DNA of 64,000 bases, from positions 8,059,360 to 8,123,359 of the forward strand of contig CM060857.1 of assembly GCA_030737835.1 (NCBI GenBank). Direction: 5' to 3'. Source of the DNA: Acorus gramineus (Eukaryota > Streptophyta > Magnoliopsida > Acorales > Acoraceae). Positions 24,160 through 37,786 of the stretch are shown here, one piece after another; positions within the stretch are counted from its first letter, which is position 1; each line of letters starts with the position of its first letter. The notes under the pieces were generated by a model, which was not told where the DNA came from, made no database searches, and was given only the letters and a program-made list of their open reading frames with translations. Both the position numbers and the translations under genes were made by a program.

Positions 24160-27100
24160 TCAGTTAATCGAACCATCGTTTCCCTCTGATGATGCGAGGC
24201 TGCTGTTGGATTTCTCCACTGTCACGATCTCATACTTCTCATGAATCCTCGCTCGGTTTTCAGCCCACCATTTCTCTGCCTGTTTCTCACTGAAGCGTTT
24301 TCGACTGGACACATTTATAAAAAAATGAGACGGGTGTTAAAGACATATGTGATACAATAGAAAAAATAATTCTGCTAAAACAAAGTAATTCAGAATAGGG
24401 ACAGTTCAGCTTGAATGGATACCAAATTATGAAACCCGCTTTAAATTTAATGACGTGTTATTTAAAAGTCTGAACTTCTGAAAGTTGAAGCACGGTTTCC
24501 TCAACAGCCAGCTTCTAAAAGTAGTAGCAGGTAGCAGGGTTCTTAAATATGCATAATTTCAGATCAAAGACTATTGGAGACAATCTCAAAAGCTATGCTA
24601 CTTTAAGTTGACATCTTGAGGGATGTCTCATGAAAGATAAAAAGAATTAACAATTGTTTTTGCTCATATTATACTAGCTGAGTAACTTATATCAAGTAAT
24701 AGTTCACTACTAAAACAATATAACTTTGATGCTTTATGAATCTAATATTCACTTTATAAGAACATCACACAATGCATACTCTCATCTAATATTAAGGTTA
24801 TTGTCTTATTAAAACTCTCATCTAAAAAGACTCAATTAAAGCTTACAGATCCATTCCCATACCTGAATCGAACCCGTTTGAGATATTTACCACCTTCAGG
24901 TGATGATGTAAGGGTTATGTAAACACCTGGTTCATCCTGTTCTACCCATTCCGGACCTTCTGTTGATGGTCTGGTTCCATTGCTTAATGGTGGACTAGTG
25001 TGGCCATTGGATTCAGGTGCAAGATTGCTTGCGCTGTTCTCACTAGATATTAAGCTTGGAATATTGAAGGTGTTTGAAGCCATTGATACCAATTTGCGCA
25101 CAGTTGGACCTCTTTCTGGTACCCTTTCAGCCAAATCCTTCAGCTGCCAAAATTTCAAACCATATATCCCAAGTTACTAAAGGATAGAGATTCCCATACA
25201 TTTCTGACAGGGAAGCTAATAAAAGAACATCGACTTAATGAGTATATATACACATTCAAATATATATATATATATATGAGATATTTGTAGGGCTTTCCAA
25301 TGGTGGGGCTAGTGCAAAAAACCACTAAGACCACACACCATGGACTAAACCAGGACTGTGTTTGTCGGTTCAAGCCCAGAAAAAGATGTCACACCTGGGA
25401 ATGAGGTACCAAGCACGTTGGGTCATTGTCATACATAACAAACATGATCAGTTTAATTAGTCTTTATTAATAGTTTAATACACACAAAAATACTATAGAT
25501 CAGGGGGTTATATATAGGGCTATCAATGGTGAAACTGGTGCAGAAGCCCACTAACAATGCCACCCGTGGTCTAACCCAGGGCTGCATATGCAGGTCAAGC
25601 ACAGAAATATCAATTAGGAATCAAGCCACTTTGGAAGCTGGTACACGGTCACATGTATAACTCCCTATACCATTGCTGACAAAGTGGATTGTTATGTTTG
25701 CTGTATGCCTTCTGCACTAAACATTTCCTTTCCTTGATTGATTGAGATCATCAAGCTCATTTAATCACAGAACTTTGAATTTAAAGCACAAGTGAAACAA
25801 GGACAAGACAAAGGCTTGTCTGCATTCCAAAGTATTAGATGATGATAACATGTCAAGATGAGGAATTCTTTTTAGCAAAGCCTGAAGAATTTTAATGTGC
25901 GTGAAAAGAACCATAGAAGTGCCAGGTAAATATGAGAACCAGTTGACAGCTTATTGGCAGGCAACTGAATCCAATTGATTGATAAATGATAACCAACATG
26001 ATGGAGAGATTCTTCCACATTGTACATCAAACTAGCATCCAAATATTTCAAGTAAAGCATGGTGTATCTGAACATGGAAAATAAAATAAAATAATGAAAA
26101 TGCATGCATCTAATTTAATGCAAACTTTGAATGCATGTGCATGCAAAGTCCATATACATACTTGTGACACCCAAAAGCATGTTAGGCCAGGTGTGACTGA
26201 ATTTCTCTCTCACAGCCTCTCTTTTTTTCTTCTTTTTTTTTTTTGCACAAAAGATAGGAGCAATATTATTATAAAAGATACCCTGAACAGGAAAGGAGAC
26301 GAGGGTCTCTGTCCAAAATTCAACAAGAAAGAGGGGGAGAGAAAAAAGAGATGAAAGTAGGGGAGACACTTCAAGCCATTCTCATCTGCCCTCGACGTAA
26401 ACAAAACTTCACCCAAAGAAACATTGTTGTTTGTTTTACCAAAGTCCCTAAAAATATTTTATTCGTTCATGAAAATGCATTGCACTTGCAGTCCCCTTGT
26501 GTATATATCCTAATACGCAGATCATATTCATGGCATATATCAGATACACTATAATTGACTAAACTATAGATTGCACCATCCATAACTGGTAGAGTTTCAG
26601 CAGAGTTTTTGTTCCGTATGGTTCACAAGCTCTTAGAATCTTATCCATGTACAGAAACTACTCATTTACCTTTTTTTCAAAACTGAGGTAAAGTCTACAA
26701 ATACAGGCACTTTCATTCCTAAGATTGGATCAAATTTAAGAATGAAATTATGAAAATAATTCATATATGCAAGGTCCACACACTTATGAGCATCAAGCAC
26801 TGAGTCTTGGAATTTCTCAGAAAATTTCATCAATCACCTGTGCAGTAAGAGACTTGATGACTTCTTTTGCAGCCTTGCATTTTGCTGTTTCTTCTTCAGC
26901 TACTGCAGTGGCCTCCTGTAGTTGCCCAGATTTTCTTTCCAGCGCATCTTCTAGGAGTCTATATTTTTGTGTAAATTCCTCTACCTGAAAAGGAAAGAAT
27001 TTTACATCAACATCCTAATAAATACCCAGTGTGCAAATTTATTTGACAGTTAATGTGGTTCTTTAAGCCAAATAAAAAAACATACTCCAATTCAAGCATG

Positions 27101-30100
27101 CTTGCAAGATTCAATAACAAAGTAAACGATGTGGACATTATTGCATGATAAAACATATACCTGCAGTCTCAGTTTAATTACTTCCTGGCTCAAATCATCA
27201 TTTGTGTTCTTTAAATCATTGCCAGTGACGTCAGTGGGTGCAAGATCAGATAGACTTTGTTGTGGCATTGAATGAGGTGGGCTTGTCCTTAGTGAAACAG
27301 GAGATGTTGCTCGAGAAGTAACTCTTGATCCAGGAACAGATGCAGAAACTAATTTCTTTGAAGATTCGGATAAATAATTTGATGATTTTGCCCATTGAAA
27401 ACTTCCATTGGAAATTGCAGGAACAGGCCTACTATCCATTTCCGATCTTAAAGTGTGCTTGGAAACTTTAGTTTCAGCCTGTTTGAATGAGTCAACTGAA
27501 GAAAGCCTAGAAATTTGTGCACGTGGCCTGGGATCAACAGTGTCCTTTTCAGTCAACTCAGAAATATGGTTACTGCTTCCACTTTGATGCTTTGGTAACC
27601 GGGAAATCAACCCACTCTCCATGCCCTTCTTAAGTTTAGTATAGCACTCATCACATACACGATAAGGTTTGTTAATATTTGGAGCTAAAGAGGCTTTCAA
27701 AGATTTTCTACTGCTACAAGCTTTACAAAAGACCAGCCCACAGTTATAACAGTTATGACGCTTTCTCCGAAAGCCAAATGGAAGACGGCAACCAGAGCAA
27801 ATGGACTGATCAGCACCAGAAACCCACTTGTGAAGGCAGATAACAGCAGTGAAATTTGATCCACACACCACAGTTTTAACTTGTTTGTCCCGTAAAGCTT
27901 CAACTAATGTTGGATTATTTCTGTCATCAGTATCCCCATGACCCAATCTGCCATTTGCACCTTTTCCCCATGTATAGACTTCAGTCCTTGAAGTCAAAAC
28001 AGCAACATGGAAAGATCCACAAGCTATTTCTTCCACAAAACTAGAAGAAATCCTCCCTTCAACACAGGTGGGGAGCTTTCCATCTGCATCAGGATTTCCA
28101 AGCTGTCCACAAACATTACTCCCCATCGTGTACACTCGTCCAGAAGTTGTAAGAGCTACCGTGACATTATTCCCACAAGCTACTTGGCAAAAATTAAGGT
28201 CAACTAAAGGATTAACACACTGTGGAGCAAGTCTAGTACCCCTATCACCATGTCCCAATTGACCTTTATCCCCATCGCCCCATGTAAAAAGCTTTCCAGA
28301 TGATGAAGTGCCAGAACAAGATTCAACCATAATTTCAACAACAGCAGCACTGTGCCAAACACCACAAGCAACCCGCACGGTTCGAAGTCCTTTCAAAGTC
28401 TCTACTTCCCTTGGCAGATTTGAGCTTATACGGTCTCCATGACCAAGAGCACCAAATGTCCCATCACCAAATGTAAATAACTGACCAGCAGATGTTACAA
28501 CAGCTGTGTGCCATGGGCCACAGGAGATTGTTGACACATGTACACCTTCCATTAGCCCACTTACTTTTTTGGGAATCCAATGACTTACATCACTCCCATG
28601 TCCTAGAAGGCCAGAATTGTGAGTACCATCACCCCATGAGTAAAGTTCCCCAGATAGAGATACAGCACACGTATGATACTCTCCACATGCCACAAGTTCA
28701 ATGTTCATACCCCCCAGAGCATTGACAAGCTTTGGATGGGGAATATCTGCGTCTACTCCATGCCCAAGCCTTCCACCTGATTCCTCACCCCAAGTAAAGA
28801 CCTCTCCCTGTCTAGTAACTAATGCAGCATGGCCAACTCCACAAGCAATGTTATGAACATCAAGCACCACTGCTGATTCTAGTGGCTTGGGAAGAAATGC
28901 ATCAATCTTGCTAGAAGATAAACTCCCAACTCTATGCATGCCACCCCCAAGAACCCCATCCCCAATGCCTTCACCCCAGATAAAAACATCGCCCAAGGCA
29001 TCAAATTCTTCATGACCAGATCCATGGCTTGATGAACTTACAGCACTTGAGAGACTTACACGCACAGCATCAACAGCAGAACCCCGCCCATTGATGTTCT
29101 CTGTTCCCCCAGAAGACAGCGAGCTAAGAGAATTACTGACTGACTCTGATTGTATGGAAACTTTGGCCGTTGCTGTATATAATAACACATCAGAAAAGGC
29201 TTTTCCCAAGCCATTACATGGAGAAATCTCATATGGCAGTTGAATTCGTTGAGTATCACCTGAATCCTGCAACCCAATAAACAACAGAACGAATTTAATA
29301 AACTTTGGAAGATATTTGAAATTACTGAACCACTTAAGTAATCCAACCTTATGGAGGTTGTCAAAAGGTAAGCCTGACGGAAAGTTTCTTCTGGTATATG
29401 CACTCGGACTATCAGATGATGCTCGATCACTTTTTGATTCTGTTCTCCATTTCCGATTGTTACCACGACAAATTAATGCTTTCAGACCAACAAACCAAAC
29501 TTCTGCTTCATCCTTATCCTTGCATATCTGTTATAATAAATTACAAATTAAAGCATGCCGTTAGTTTATACAAGATTTGCACATTGCAGAATTTGATAAA
29601 ATAATGTGTTCTGGCAAGTCAAACATGCAGCCAAAAAAAAACCCACCGAAGTTTACAAATGCCTCCATTTGGCAACTTGAAACCAAGTTCAGGTTTAAGT
29701 AAAAATATATAGAGACAAAATAGATAATTTGGACAGATTGGGCCTGATAATTGAGAAACAAACTCTAAATAACATTCAGATTTTTTCCATAGTACAGCAC
29801 CAATATTAGAAATGATATAAACTAGGACAATGATTACAAATATTTGAAGGAAATAGTAAAAATGTAAAAAAAACATCATCATGAAAAAGATATACGTACC
29901 AGGTCTAAAGATCTGTCGTTGTATATAAGAGAAAAAGATTGGTATTCTTTCTCAGGCCGTGGATACCGCTGAAATATTGCCTAAAGGAATAAAAATGGGC
30001 AATAAATGAACATGATCATTTACTACATTAAGTAATCATGTGCACTCATACACATACTAACAGAGGAAGATGTACAATGGAAACATCTATGGATGGATAT

Positions 30101-33100
30101 AAATACAGAGTGACCTTATCATTTCCTCATGTCCATCATGCAATGCTGTGATTATTCATGAGAAAATCGGCAATATGAATGCTATAATTGCTTACATAAG
30201 TAAAGATTCTCCTTATCCTCCCACCACACAAAGAAAATTTGTTTCTTGTTGAACATAAAGACCAATTTCTTGTATGTGCCATAAACACTCACAACATAAA
30301 GATAAAAGCCCTTAGTCAATAGATCACCACACGTCCTCAGACCACCTCAATCAATTAAACATCAATGTAAATTTACATTTACTTGTATACAGGTACATTA
30401 CTTCTAATCCTTTAATATTTTGGAAATAAGTCTATGAATTGAAGCTAGTGAATTTTGACCTCAGGCGCACAGTTAAATGAATTGTACTGTCCACTGCAGG
30501 AGAGACATGCAGCATGTAAACAAACATTGTGGTTTCTCATACAAGACCATAGATTTTGTGGATTTGTAGGATATAATATTCCCTGTTCCTAAAAGTGATA
30601 TCAGGTCGTGAACTCCTGGTATAAGTCTTGCAGATAACTTATTGCAAAATCTGGTAAAAACATTATTTATAACTTAAAAAAAAAAAAAAAAAGATAACTT
30701 ACTGTGCGCTGCCCAGGGATAATTCTTGATACATGACTTATTTTAAGTTGTTTCTCCTCTTTGCCAGAATACCATATCAATGTGGATTCATCCTGAGAAG
30801 AAAAGAAAATATAGAAGTACCTCAGACTAATAAATCTGATTAATTTTGTTCAAGAAGAGCATAAGCATCAATAGATTGAAAGACGAGCAGCACAATGCTA
30901 TGTATCACAAAAGCTCAGAATTATTCCAATGGCATTGCACTGACATCCATCAAAGTTCTAGATTCTAATGGGCTACATGCCAAGAAATTTAATCACTTGA
31001 GTGCCTCAGGCTAGATTCACATATGTTACACAGATGACATCAATCACCTTTATATTTTTTAAAACAGTATTTTCATTCCATAATTTCCTCATTTCAAGTG
31101 ATGTTTCTTATATGGAAAATATACAGTTTGGAGGCTTGAGTGGAAGGTTGATATCTGATAATGACTATAGATAAGACACCATTTAATGCAGTCATATCCA
31201 TTCGTCTGTATCTGGCAGACTATCATATCATAAGCCACAATTAATTATCCGCACAATAAGTACACACAATTTGTACTGCGACACCTCAATGAATGAAACT
31301 GCAGTCGAACGTCTACCTTTCTTCAAAAAAAAAAATATCAATATACCAAACTAGAAAAAAAAATGAACTTACATTTGAAAGTCTGAAAGGGCAGAATTTT
31401 GGCTTTCCCCTTCGGCCATACTTCAGTAAGTGTGCCCCTTTCTTAAGGGCTGTAATAGCCTGCATTTCCCAACCAAGTCACACACGCTTTTTTGTTAATG
31501 GAAAAACTAGATTGGTTATTCACAAACCATCCAGTGTTTGGTAATATTAATCAAATGTTATAAAGCTCTAGAAGATAGCTCTAGGCAAGTCAAGTCAAAA
31601 GAGAAACTGAAAAGATGGACAGACGACTTTTGATGAAGAAGCAATTTTATTTTGTAGATAAGAGAATTTGTGACAAAACTAAGGAAGCAATAGTAACTGT
31701 ACCATTAAAATTATTGTCTAAAATGCTTAGGACACAATTCCACATTTTGTTTTTTTTTGGGTATATGCACTATATTTTTTTAGGATGCTCTAATAAACTG
31801 AAAGAGTTCTTCCCATCAATATTTCCAAAATTATGAATAACTGTGCATTAAATAAGTTAACATGATCTTAACTAAAGCAATATGTTGTCTTATATAACAG
31901 ATCTCTAATATATAATAATTGTCCATCAATTGTTCAGTAACTGAGCAGTCCTAGGAAGACCATCATGTTTTGGGGATTTTTTTTACATCAGTTTCCAGTA
32001 TATGTCGATCGTATCATACTTTTGCAAGTAAATTAAAGGGAAAAAAAAAACTAAAGACAATCATTAATGCTCTTCTCTAATTCCATTTTACAACAAAACA
32101 ATAACAAGCATCACATCAAAATGAGGTCATCCGTGGAGCATGTCTTGAGGAACTGGACAATTGAGACTGAAATCCTAGGAGGCATGTTGATAGAAGAGGG
32201 CTATCCATGAAGTCCTTGGCCAAGACCAGCAAGAGGACAAAGAATTTCACCTTCTCCTGACAATTCAATTTACATTTCACCTATCTAATAGAATATCAGA
32301 AAGCTGCTAATTTACCTCGTAAAAGAAAAAGCAAGACTCCTAAGCAATTTGTTATGCCCCAGGAATAATACATAGTGGGTTTGTTGCTTTAAATTCACAA
32401 AATAAAAAACTTATTTTCTCTTCTCTAGATTATGTTATAGGAATAGAGAAGCCTTTTTATTTCAATTCTGGGACACTGAAAAGAAGATATCATTAGGTAT
32501 GGAGAGCCTTTTTTATGTCAATTCTGGGGTATGCCAAACTTACTAGTCACGTGCTACCACCCACCTTTTCCTCTTCAAAGAAAAAAGAAATTCTTTTGAG
32601 GACAGAAACAACATATGATGTGAATCTTTGTCACAATACAAATCATTTGATTGAAATAAAACATCAAAAATAGTTGTATAGAAACTATAGGACTCACTAA
32701 GTAGTACTAAATCATATAAGAATAGCTGCACATAACCTGAAAGCATATCATTTTAGATTTTGATAGGATCACAGTTAAAATGATATGGTCTCTCTGGTAT
32801 TCATTTTACACAGCCAATTATCATCATTCGAAACACATTTGGTATCTTTTGAGTTTTTGTCCGGTCTCAGGAGATAATACAGGAAATGTGCTTCACTGAG
32901 CATTGCAGCAACAAAGAATCTTGATATAAATGTAATCCATATGTTATCCTTTGACAAGATAAATCACAGTCATCGTCTATATTGCAATGAGGTGTTTTAT
33001 CGTTAAGCCTACATGGATACAGCAAAAAAGTGGCTCTGTGCTATAATTGAAGCATCAATGCATCTTCTTACAACTTTATAAAAAATGTAATGTAACAATT

Positions 33101-35514
33101 TCAGTTTTGTTCTGATTTGTCTTTAACATCATCTAGTTAACAAAACTCACAGATGGAGGACCACTGAGACTTTAAATTAAGTACTAGAAATGTGTAGCAA
33201 AAATCCTAATTATAGAAAAAAATCTAAAGCTCTGATGCAAGAACAATTGACTTGCTGAAGTAGCATGCATCATGTGTAGTGTCTCAAGCATGTCTTTGTT
33301 TGTGAACCCCCCCCCCCCCCCCCCCACTCTCCATGAGGTCAGGGTATCAAAACCCATGGGGCACCAATCTTAAAGAAAATAAAAATGTCTTTGTTTAATA
33401 AGAATGGTTCCAATACCTTTAAAAATTGAAGCCACATGATGACATGAATGATTTCTAGCGATTTCATTTGCTATTTTCATGGAGTAGATGATTAAATTAT
33501 ATGCTACCTTACTACTGTCTTAAATTTTTCAGGCATAATAGTGTGATTCATCAGAATTGGATGTATAGATTGGTGAAAGGATGAAGGATATCCTTGACAC
33601 CGTGCTTGGCAGTAATAAACTGGTTGGATTTGAAATTAAGAATTATAAGCTTCAGCAAATTTTACTGTTTGAAATTAAATGAGGAATTTGAGTTGATGGG
33701 ATTTCAACTCCTTGAGTCTTAAATCCTTCAAATGCCATTTATGGACTCCAACCAAATTAGGTGGCTAATCCAGTTCCCAAAGCAGGGAATAACACAAAAT
33801 CCTTTCAAGAAACACACACACAATTTGACACACCAAATCTCTCTTTCCTGTCCCTCTTCCCCACCCTCTGAGTATCACAAAAGAAGCCCCCCCCCCCCCC
33901 CCCACACACACACACAGAAAAGTATGTTCTTCCCACCCCCAACAGCTCCGGACACACCACACCCTCATAACTGATGTTAGTATTTTTTTTTCATATGCTT
34001 TCATTTTTTCATATATTCTTGTCTATTTTTTATATTAAATCTTTACACATTCTAATACCTATATATTCTGACCTCAGCCAGCATGCAGTCATGAGGAATG
34101 CCATTTCAAATATATATACGCAAAACACATCTATTGAGGTGAAGTTAGTTTTCATTTCAATGGGTGTGTCTAATTTTTTATACATTCTGACCTCAGACAG
34201 CATGCAGTTCTGAGGAATGCTATTTCAAATATATATATGCACAACACATCTATTGAGGTGCAATTAGTTTTCTTTTCAATGGGTGTGTCTAATTTTTTTA
34301 AAAATTGAGTTTGAACAATCTTATTAATTAGAAAACCCCCCGAACAAAAGGACATGAAGGATCTCCCAAGTACAAGATAAACTCCAAAGAAGTATTTTGT
34401 TGAATAGAAACAATGGAATTAATATATATATTCTTCAATTCAAGCAAAGGAATTATAATTCCTAACTTTCCTAGGACCGATCCCGAACATGGATGGGCTA
34501 GACGGGGCCCTAAATGAACTTCTAAAATAGGACCCCTCTACATATTCACACAAAATTGTTTTGGCAAGTAAAATTGTATACCTATATGAAAATAAATTGG
34601 TGATTTTGGGGCCCACCATAGCAGGGGCTCCACGCGTCTACCTAGCCAACCTGGACCCTGAGAATTCCAAATCTAACTCTAACCAATGCTTAGTGAATTC
34701 CCAAACTCTAAATGCAACATTCTCCATTACCATATGCACTCCAAAGGTTGCGTGACAGTTATAAAAAAGATAGTTGAAATACAAAGGTTAGGGAAGTGGA
34801 GGCTTTCATTTATGATGGAAAAGATATTCGCCTCATGCAGTGAAAATCATTGTTTTACACAGACATATTTGATGCTATGTTATGCTCTAAAATGGTTACA
34901 TATTGCAGATTGCAAGGAGGTTGACCTAATGTGAATATTTAATGTCTACAATTTAAGTTTCAATTGAGATACCCATTGTTGACCTTAGGTGTATCGCATT
35001 AATAAAAGAGCGGAGTAAGGAGTCTAGTGCAAAATATTCCCTTCAGACTTGCTCTTCATTCTAGATAACTCTTTAAACAATCTCGGCAACACCACAACCT
35101 TATTGGAGCACCAAAATTTATCGTTCATAAATGGAAGCCTATACATAGAATGAAATGGAAGCTTGAGCTATGCTTATACTACCCATGTAACTCATAATGA
35201 CAAAACAGTGTGAACCCTCCTAATAAAAAAAAAATTGGTCCAAAGTATTTTGTATATGTTTGTTGCAAGCATCACTTCTTATTGCGGCAGCTAAATAAGA
35301 GTCAAATTTTGGCAAATAAATTGCTTCATGGAACACTCTGAACCGAAACGCATGCACATGCACACAAGCAAGTATTCATGTCCGATTTACATGTCTAGTA
35401 TATTTATCATGTACCACAGTTTCAGTTGTTATAAAGATCAAAATTTACTGACAAGGCATTCTTTACCTGCTCGACATCCCTCTCAGCGTGCAAGCTTCTG
35501 GTGTGATCTGCCAT
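24160..35514 (-). CDS. PRAF: PH, RCC1 and FYVE domain protein with BRX domain (PRAF/RLD family)
   Basis: Nine coding exons join in frame with GT-AG borders: 35514-35467, 31459-31373, 30792-30703, 29980-29900, 29527-29348, 29266-27161, 26984-26838, 25143-24863, 24304-24160; 3,165 nt, 1,054 residues. Domain order: PH (about 17-130; GAHLLKYGRRGKPKFCPFRL, then SGKEEKQLKISHVSRIIPGQ); RCC1 propeller repeats (about 254-641, recurring WG-G--G-LGHG and ACG--H); FYVE zinc finger (about 642-709) with eight Cys as four CxxC pairs and the plant variant core RKRHNCYNCG; coiled coil (about 865-925); BRX domain (about 978-1037; EWVEQDEPGVYITLTS and FSEKQAEKWWAENRAR). PRAF/RLD proteins bind phosphoinositides and, through BRX, LAZY proteins in gravity signalling and trafficking; this role is family knowledge. 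Start MADHTRSLHAERDVEQ matches the family. No breaks seen. Confidence 0.96.
25270..25660. repeat. Pair of diverged SINE-like copies in intron 7
   Basis: Two blocks, about 25280-25440 and 25512-25660, share the order ATATAGGGCT, CAATGGTG, CTAGTGCA/CTGGTGCA, CCACTAA, GGTCTAACCC or GGACTAAACC, CAGG, CAAGC. Divergence is high. The arrangement suggests two old copies of one short interspersed repeat; no TSD was seen. Confidence 0.4.
31460..35466 (-). other. Intron 1 of the PRAF gene (4 kb)
   Basis: AT-rich intron between the 16-codon first coding exon and the first large PH-domain exon. It holds two poly-C tracts (33307-33325, 33887-33903), a tandem duplication (34062-34300) and a GC-richer patch with GGGGCCC motifs near 34530-34660. 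The ORFs here are artefacts of base composition. Long first introns next to the start codon often carry expression enhancers in plants, but nothing specific is visible. Confidence 0.8.
34062..34300 (+). repeat. Tandem duplication of about 119 bp
   Basis: A unit with TTCTGACCTCAG, CAGCATGCAGT, GAGGAATGC, ATTTCAAATATATAT, CACATCTATTGAGGTG and AATGGGTGTGTCTAATTTTT occurs twice head to tail, about 34062-34181 and 34182-34300, with about ten differences. It lies in intron 1 of the PRAF gene. Confidence 0.85.
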
Positions 35515-35977
35515 TCAATATGCGCAATCAGGAACTGAAGTTGTCCAGCGCGAAACAGACTCGAGCAATGCACATTGCCAAAGTATCCATTACATGACAT
35601 CAAACCCCTCCCCATAAAAACTCGGGCAAGCTACAGACAACGGAAGCCACCCTCATCTAATCCATGAATTGCCAATCTCCGGTCGATGAAACCCTAATTT
35701 TCAAGAAATCAACAGCTCAAACCGCCAATCCACTTCAAATTCCTCCCCCGTTCTCCACGAAAACAAATGATTCCAACTTTTAATGACGGAAATCCCCAAA
35801 AACAACAATGCAAGACCTACGCCAATGTATTTACAGATTTCGTGAATCCAATAACGGACAAACAGCTTCAAAGCTTCCAAAAAAGCTGAAACCCCGCCGG
35901 TTAGAAGCCCTAGAATCTTGGAGAGTTAGCGTGGACGCCTCGAAACCCCAATGAACCGTGAAAATGCGACTCGGCGG

Positions 35978-35980
<3 letters not shown>

Positions 35981-36028
<48 letters not shown>
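35981..36028 (-). promoter_or_regulatory. (CT)24 tract in the PRAF leader
   Basis: A pure AG repeat on the plus strand, so CT-rich in the sense of the PRAF transcript, 470-515 nt upstream of its start codon. CT microsatellites are common in plant 5' UTRs and core promoters. An acceptor-like CAACTTCAG just upstream of the start codon suggests a noncoding first exon around 35840-36130, so the tract probably lies in that exon or just upstream. Confidence 0.6.
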
Positions 36029-36032
<4 letters not shown>

Positions 36033-36719
36033 AACCCTAGAAACCTCCGAAAACAGGGAAATGGCGACGAAGCGTTACCTCTGAATGTCTCAAGAAACCT
36101 CAGGCGATCCGCCGAGAGTCGGCCATTACAGCTCGGATCGATCGATTTTGCAATGTAGATGCGATGATCGAAAGGAATTGTGTTTTTTTCGCTTTTTCCC
36201 TCCTTTTTGAGCAAATTATGATTCGATCGAATCGTTCATTAAAAGAAAACTCGTCGGAGGACGAGATTAATGAGGAACAATTATGGGTTCTCTCTCTCTC
36301 TCTCTGTCTGATTTTTGTTTTGTTTTTTGTTTTTCTTTATTTTGTTTCTTTCTTGGTCTGTGCCACGTCAACAACAAAATCCGTCCGTTAATCGGCCCTA
36401 CCTTTTATGGGCGGAACAGGTTATTTGAGTGGCGCGTGATTATTTGATTATGATTTCAGCCAAACATTGATATGTTACAAATTGAAAAATGATACGTCTT
36501 GCACTACATGCAGTCTTGATCTTATTTACAGTTTACATTTTAAAAAAATATATACATTTTTTAAAAAAAAAATACATTTTTCTACTAAAATAAATATTGT
36601 TATATGAAATAATATAATAATATATTTTTTTGTTTTGAAAATAAAAAAAATTATGTTTTATGCTATAAAAAAATTCATATATACTGCATTATTATAGTGT
36701 ATAGACTTATAAATTAGAC

Positions 36720-37085
36720 TTATTTTATAAAGACTTATTTGAGTAAAAGAATAACACTGGAATAGACTGAAATAATAATGAATTCACCTAAAATAGGTGT
36801 TGATTTGCATGGAATAGAATAGTATAATTATACAAAAATAATTGAGAATAAATCGATAACAATTGGGTTATTCCACTCAATTTTATTTAATTAGTATAAA
36901 GGTGATTCACATGTCATCATTCCTTATAAACCAGGGGGTCCTCAAGTTAAATCAATTTTTTCACATTTTATAAAACATTCTTCACATCTTATTTATATTT
37001 TATCAATATTTTATTTATGGTCAACCAAACAACAAAAACTTTATTTTTATATTTTTATAATGAAAATAACTAAATATAAAATTAA
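36720..37085 (+). repeat. Dispersed repeat family R1, copy 4
   Basis: Retains TTAGTATAAAGGTGATTCAC, ACATGTCATCA, CACATTTTATAAA, GGTCAACCAAACAAC and AAAATAACTAAATATAA in the order seen in copies 2 and 3. It lies in the AT-rich spacer upstream of the PRAF gene. Confidence 0.5.
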
Positions 37086-37110
37086 ACAGAAAAGAGTGGT
37101 GATACCCAAG

Positions 37111-37748
37111 CCCCAACTCATACCGCACTCACAGGCCCCATGAGGTGTCATCACCTTATTGGTTGACTTGTTGACTTTTGAAAATGGGTAAAATAGCAAA
37201 ATGTAGATATGCCATTAATTAAAAATAGATCTCATTAAATCAAATCCTCATTTTTTTCTCTTATTAATCTTTCACATTAATTTGAATATATCAAATTTGC
37301 CTATTTTGAAAAATATATCCCACTCTAAAATTTATCTATTTCAAAATTTGAATTTTGAAATTCTTATTAATTTTACACCAAAACTTACTTAACTTACAAA
37401 AAAATTACCTAAATTGTTTTTCATCAAAATTACACCAAAACTTACCTAAATTACACCAAAATTACCTAAATAACACAAAAAAAATGTTCCACTTTTTTTT
37501 TTATGATTATAACTTTTACAGAATGTAACAGTGTTGCATAAATGTAAATGTAACAATCTTATGATTGTATAACTATGCTGTATAAATATAACAGTAAATT
37601 TAATGTAGCAACAGAGTCTACAACAATGACTATTTGCTCTTCAAATAAAAAAACAAATAAAAAATTTGCTCTTCAATGACTATTTAGATTGTCATGTAAA
37701 AAATGTAACATTTCCACAACAATACACTTGTAGTTAACTGTTACATTT

Positions 37749-37786
<38 letters not shown>

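Noticed and set aside
33732-34004. ORFs on both strands over a poly-C tract
   Set aside because: Pro- or Gly-rich low complexity within PRAF intron 1.
35831-36214. 127-codon minus-strand ORF with a Ser-Leu run
   Set aside because: The run comes from the CT microsatellite in the PRAF leader; no homology or conserved part.
37755-37786. (AT)n and TGTTACATTTAC repeats as a possible satellite or origin
   Set aside because: Short, irregular spacing, typical microsatellite growth in AT-rich spacer.
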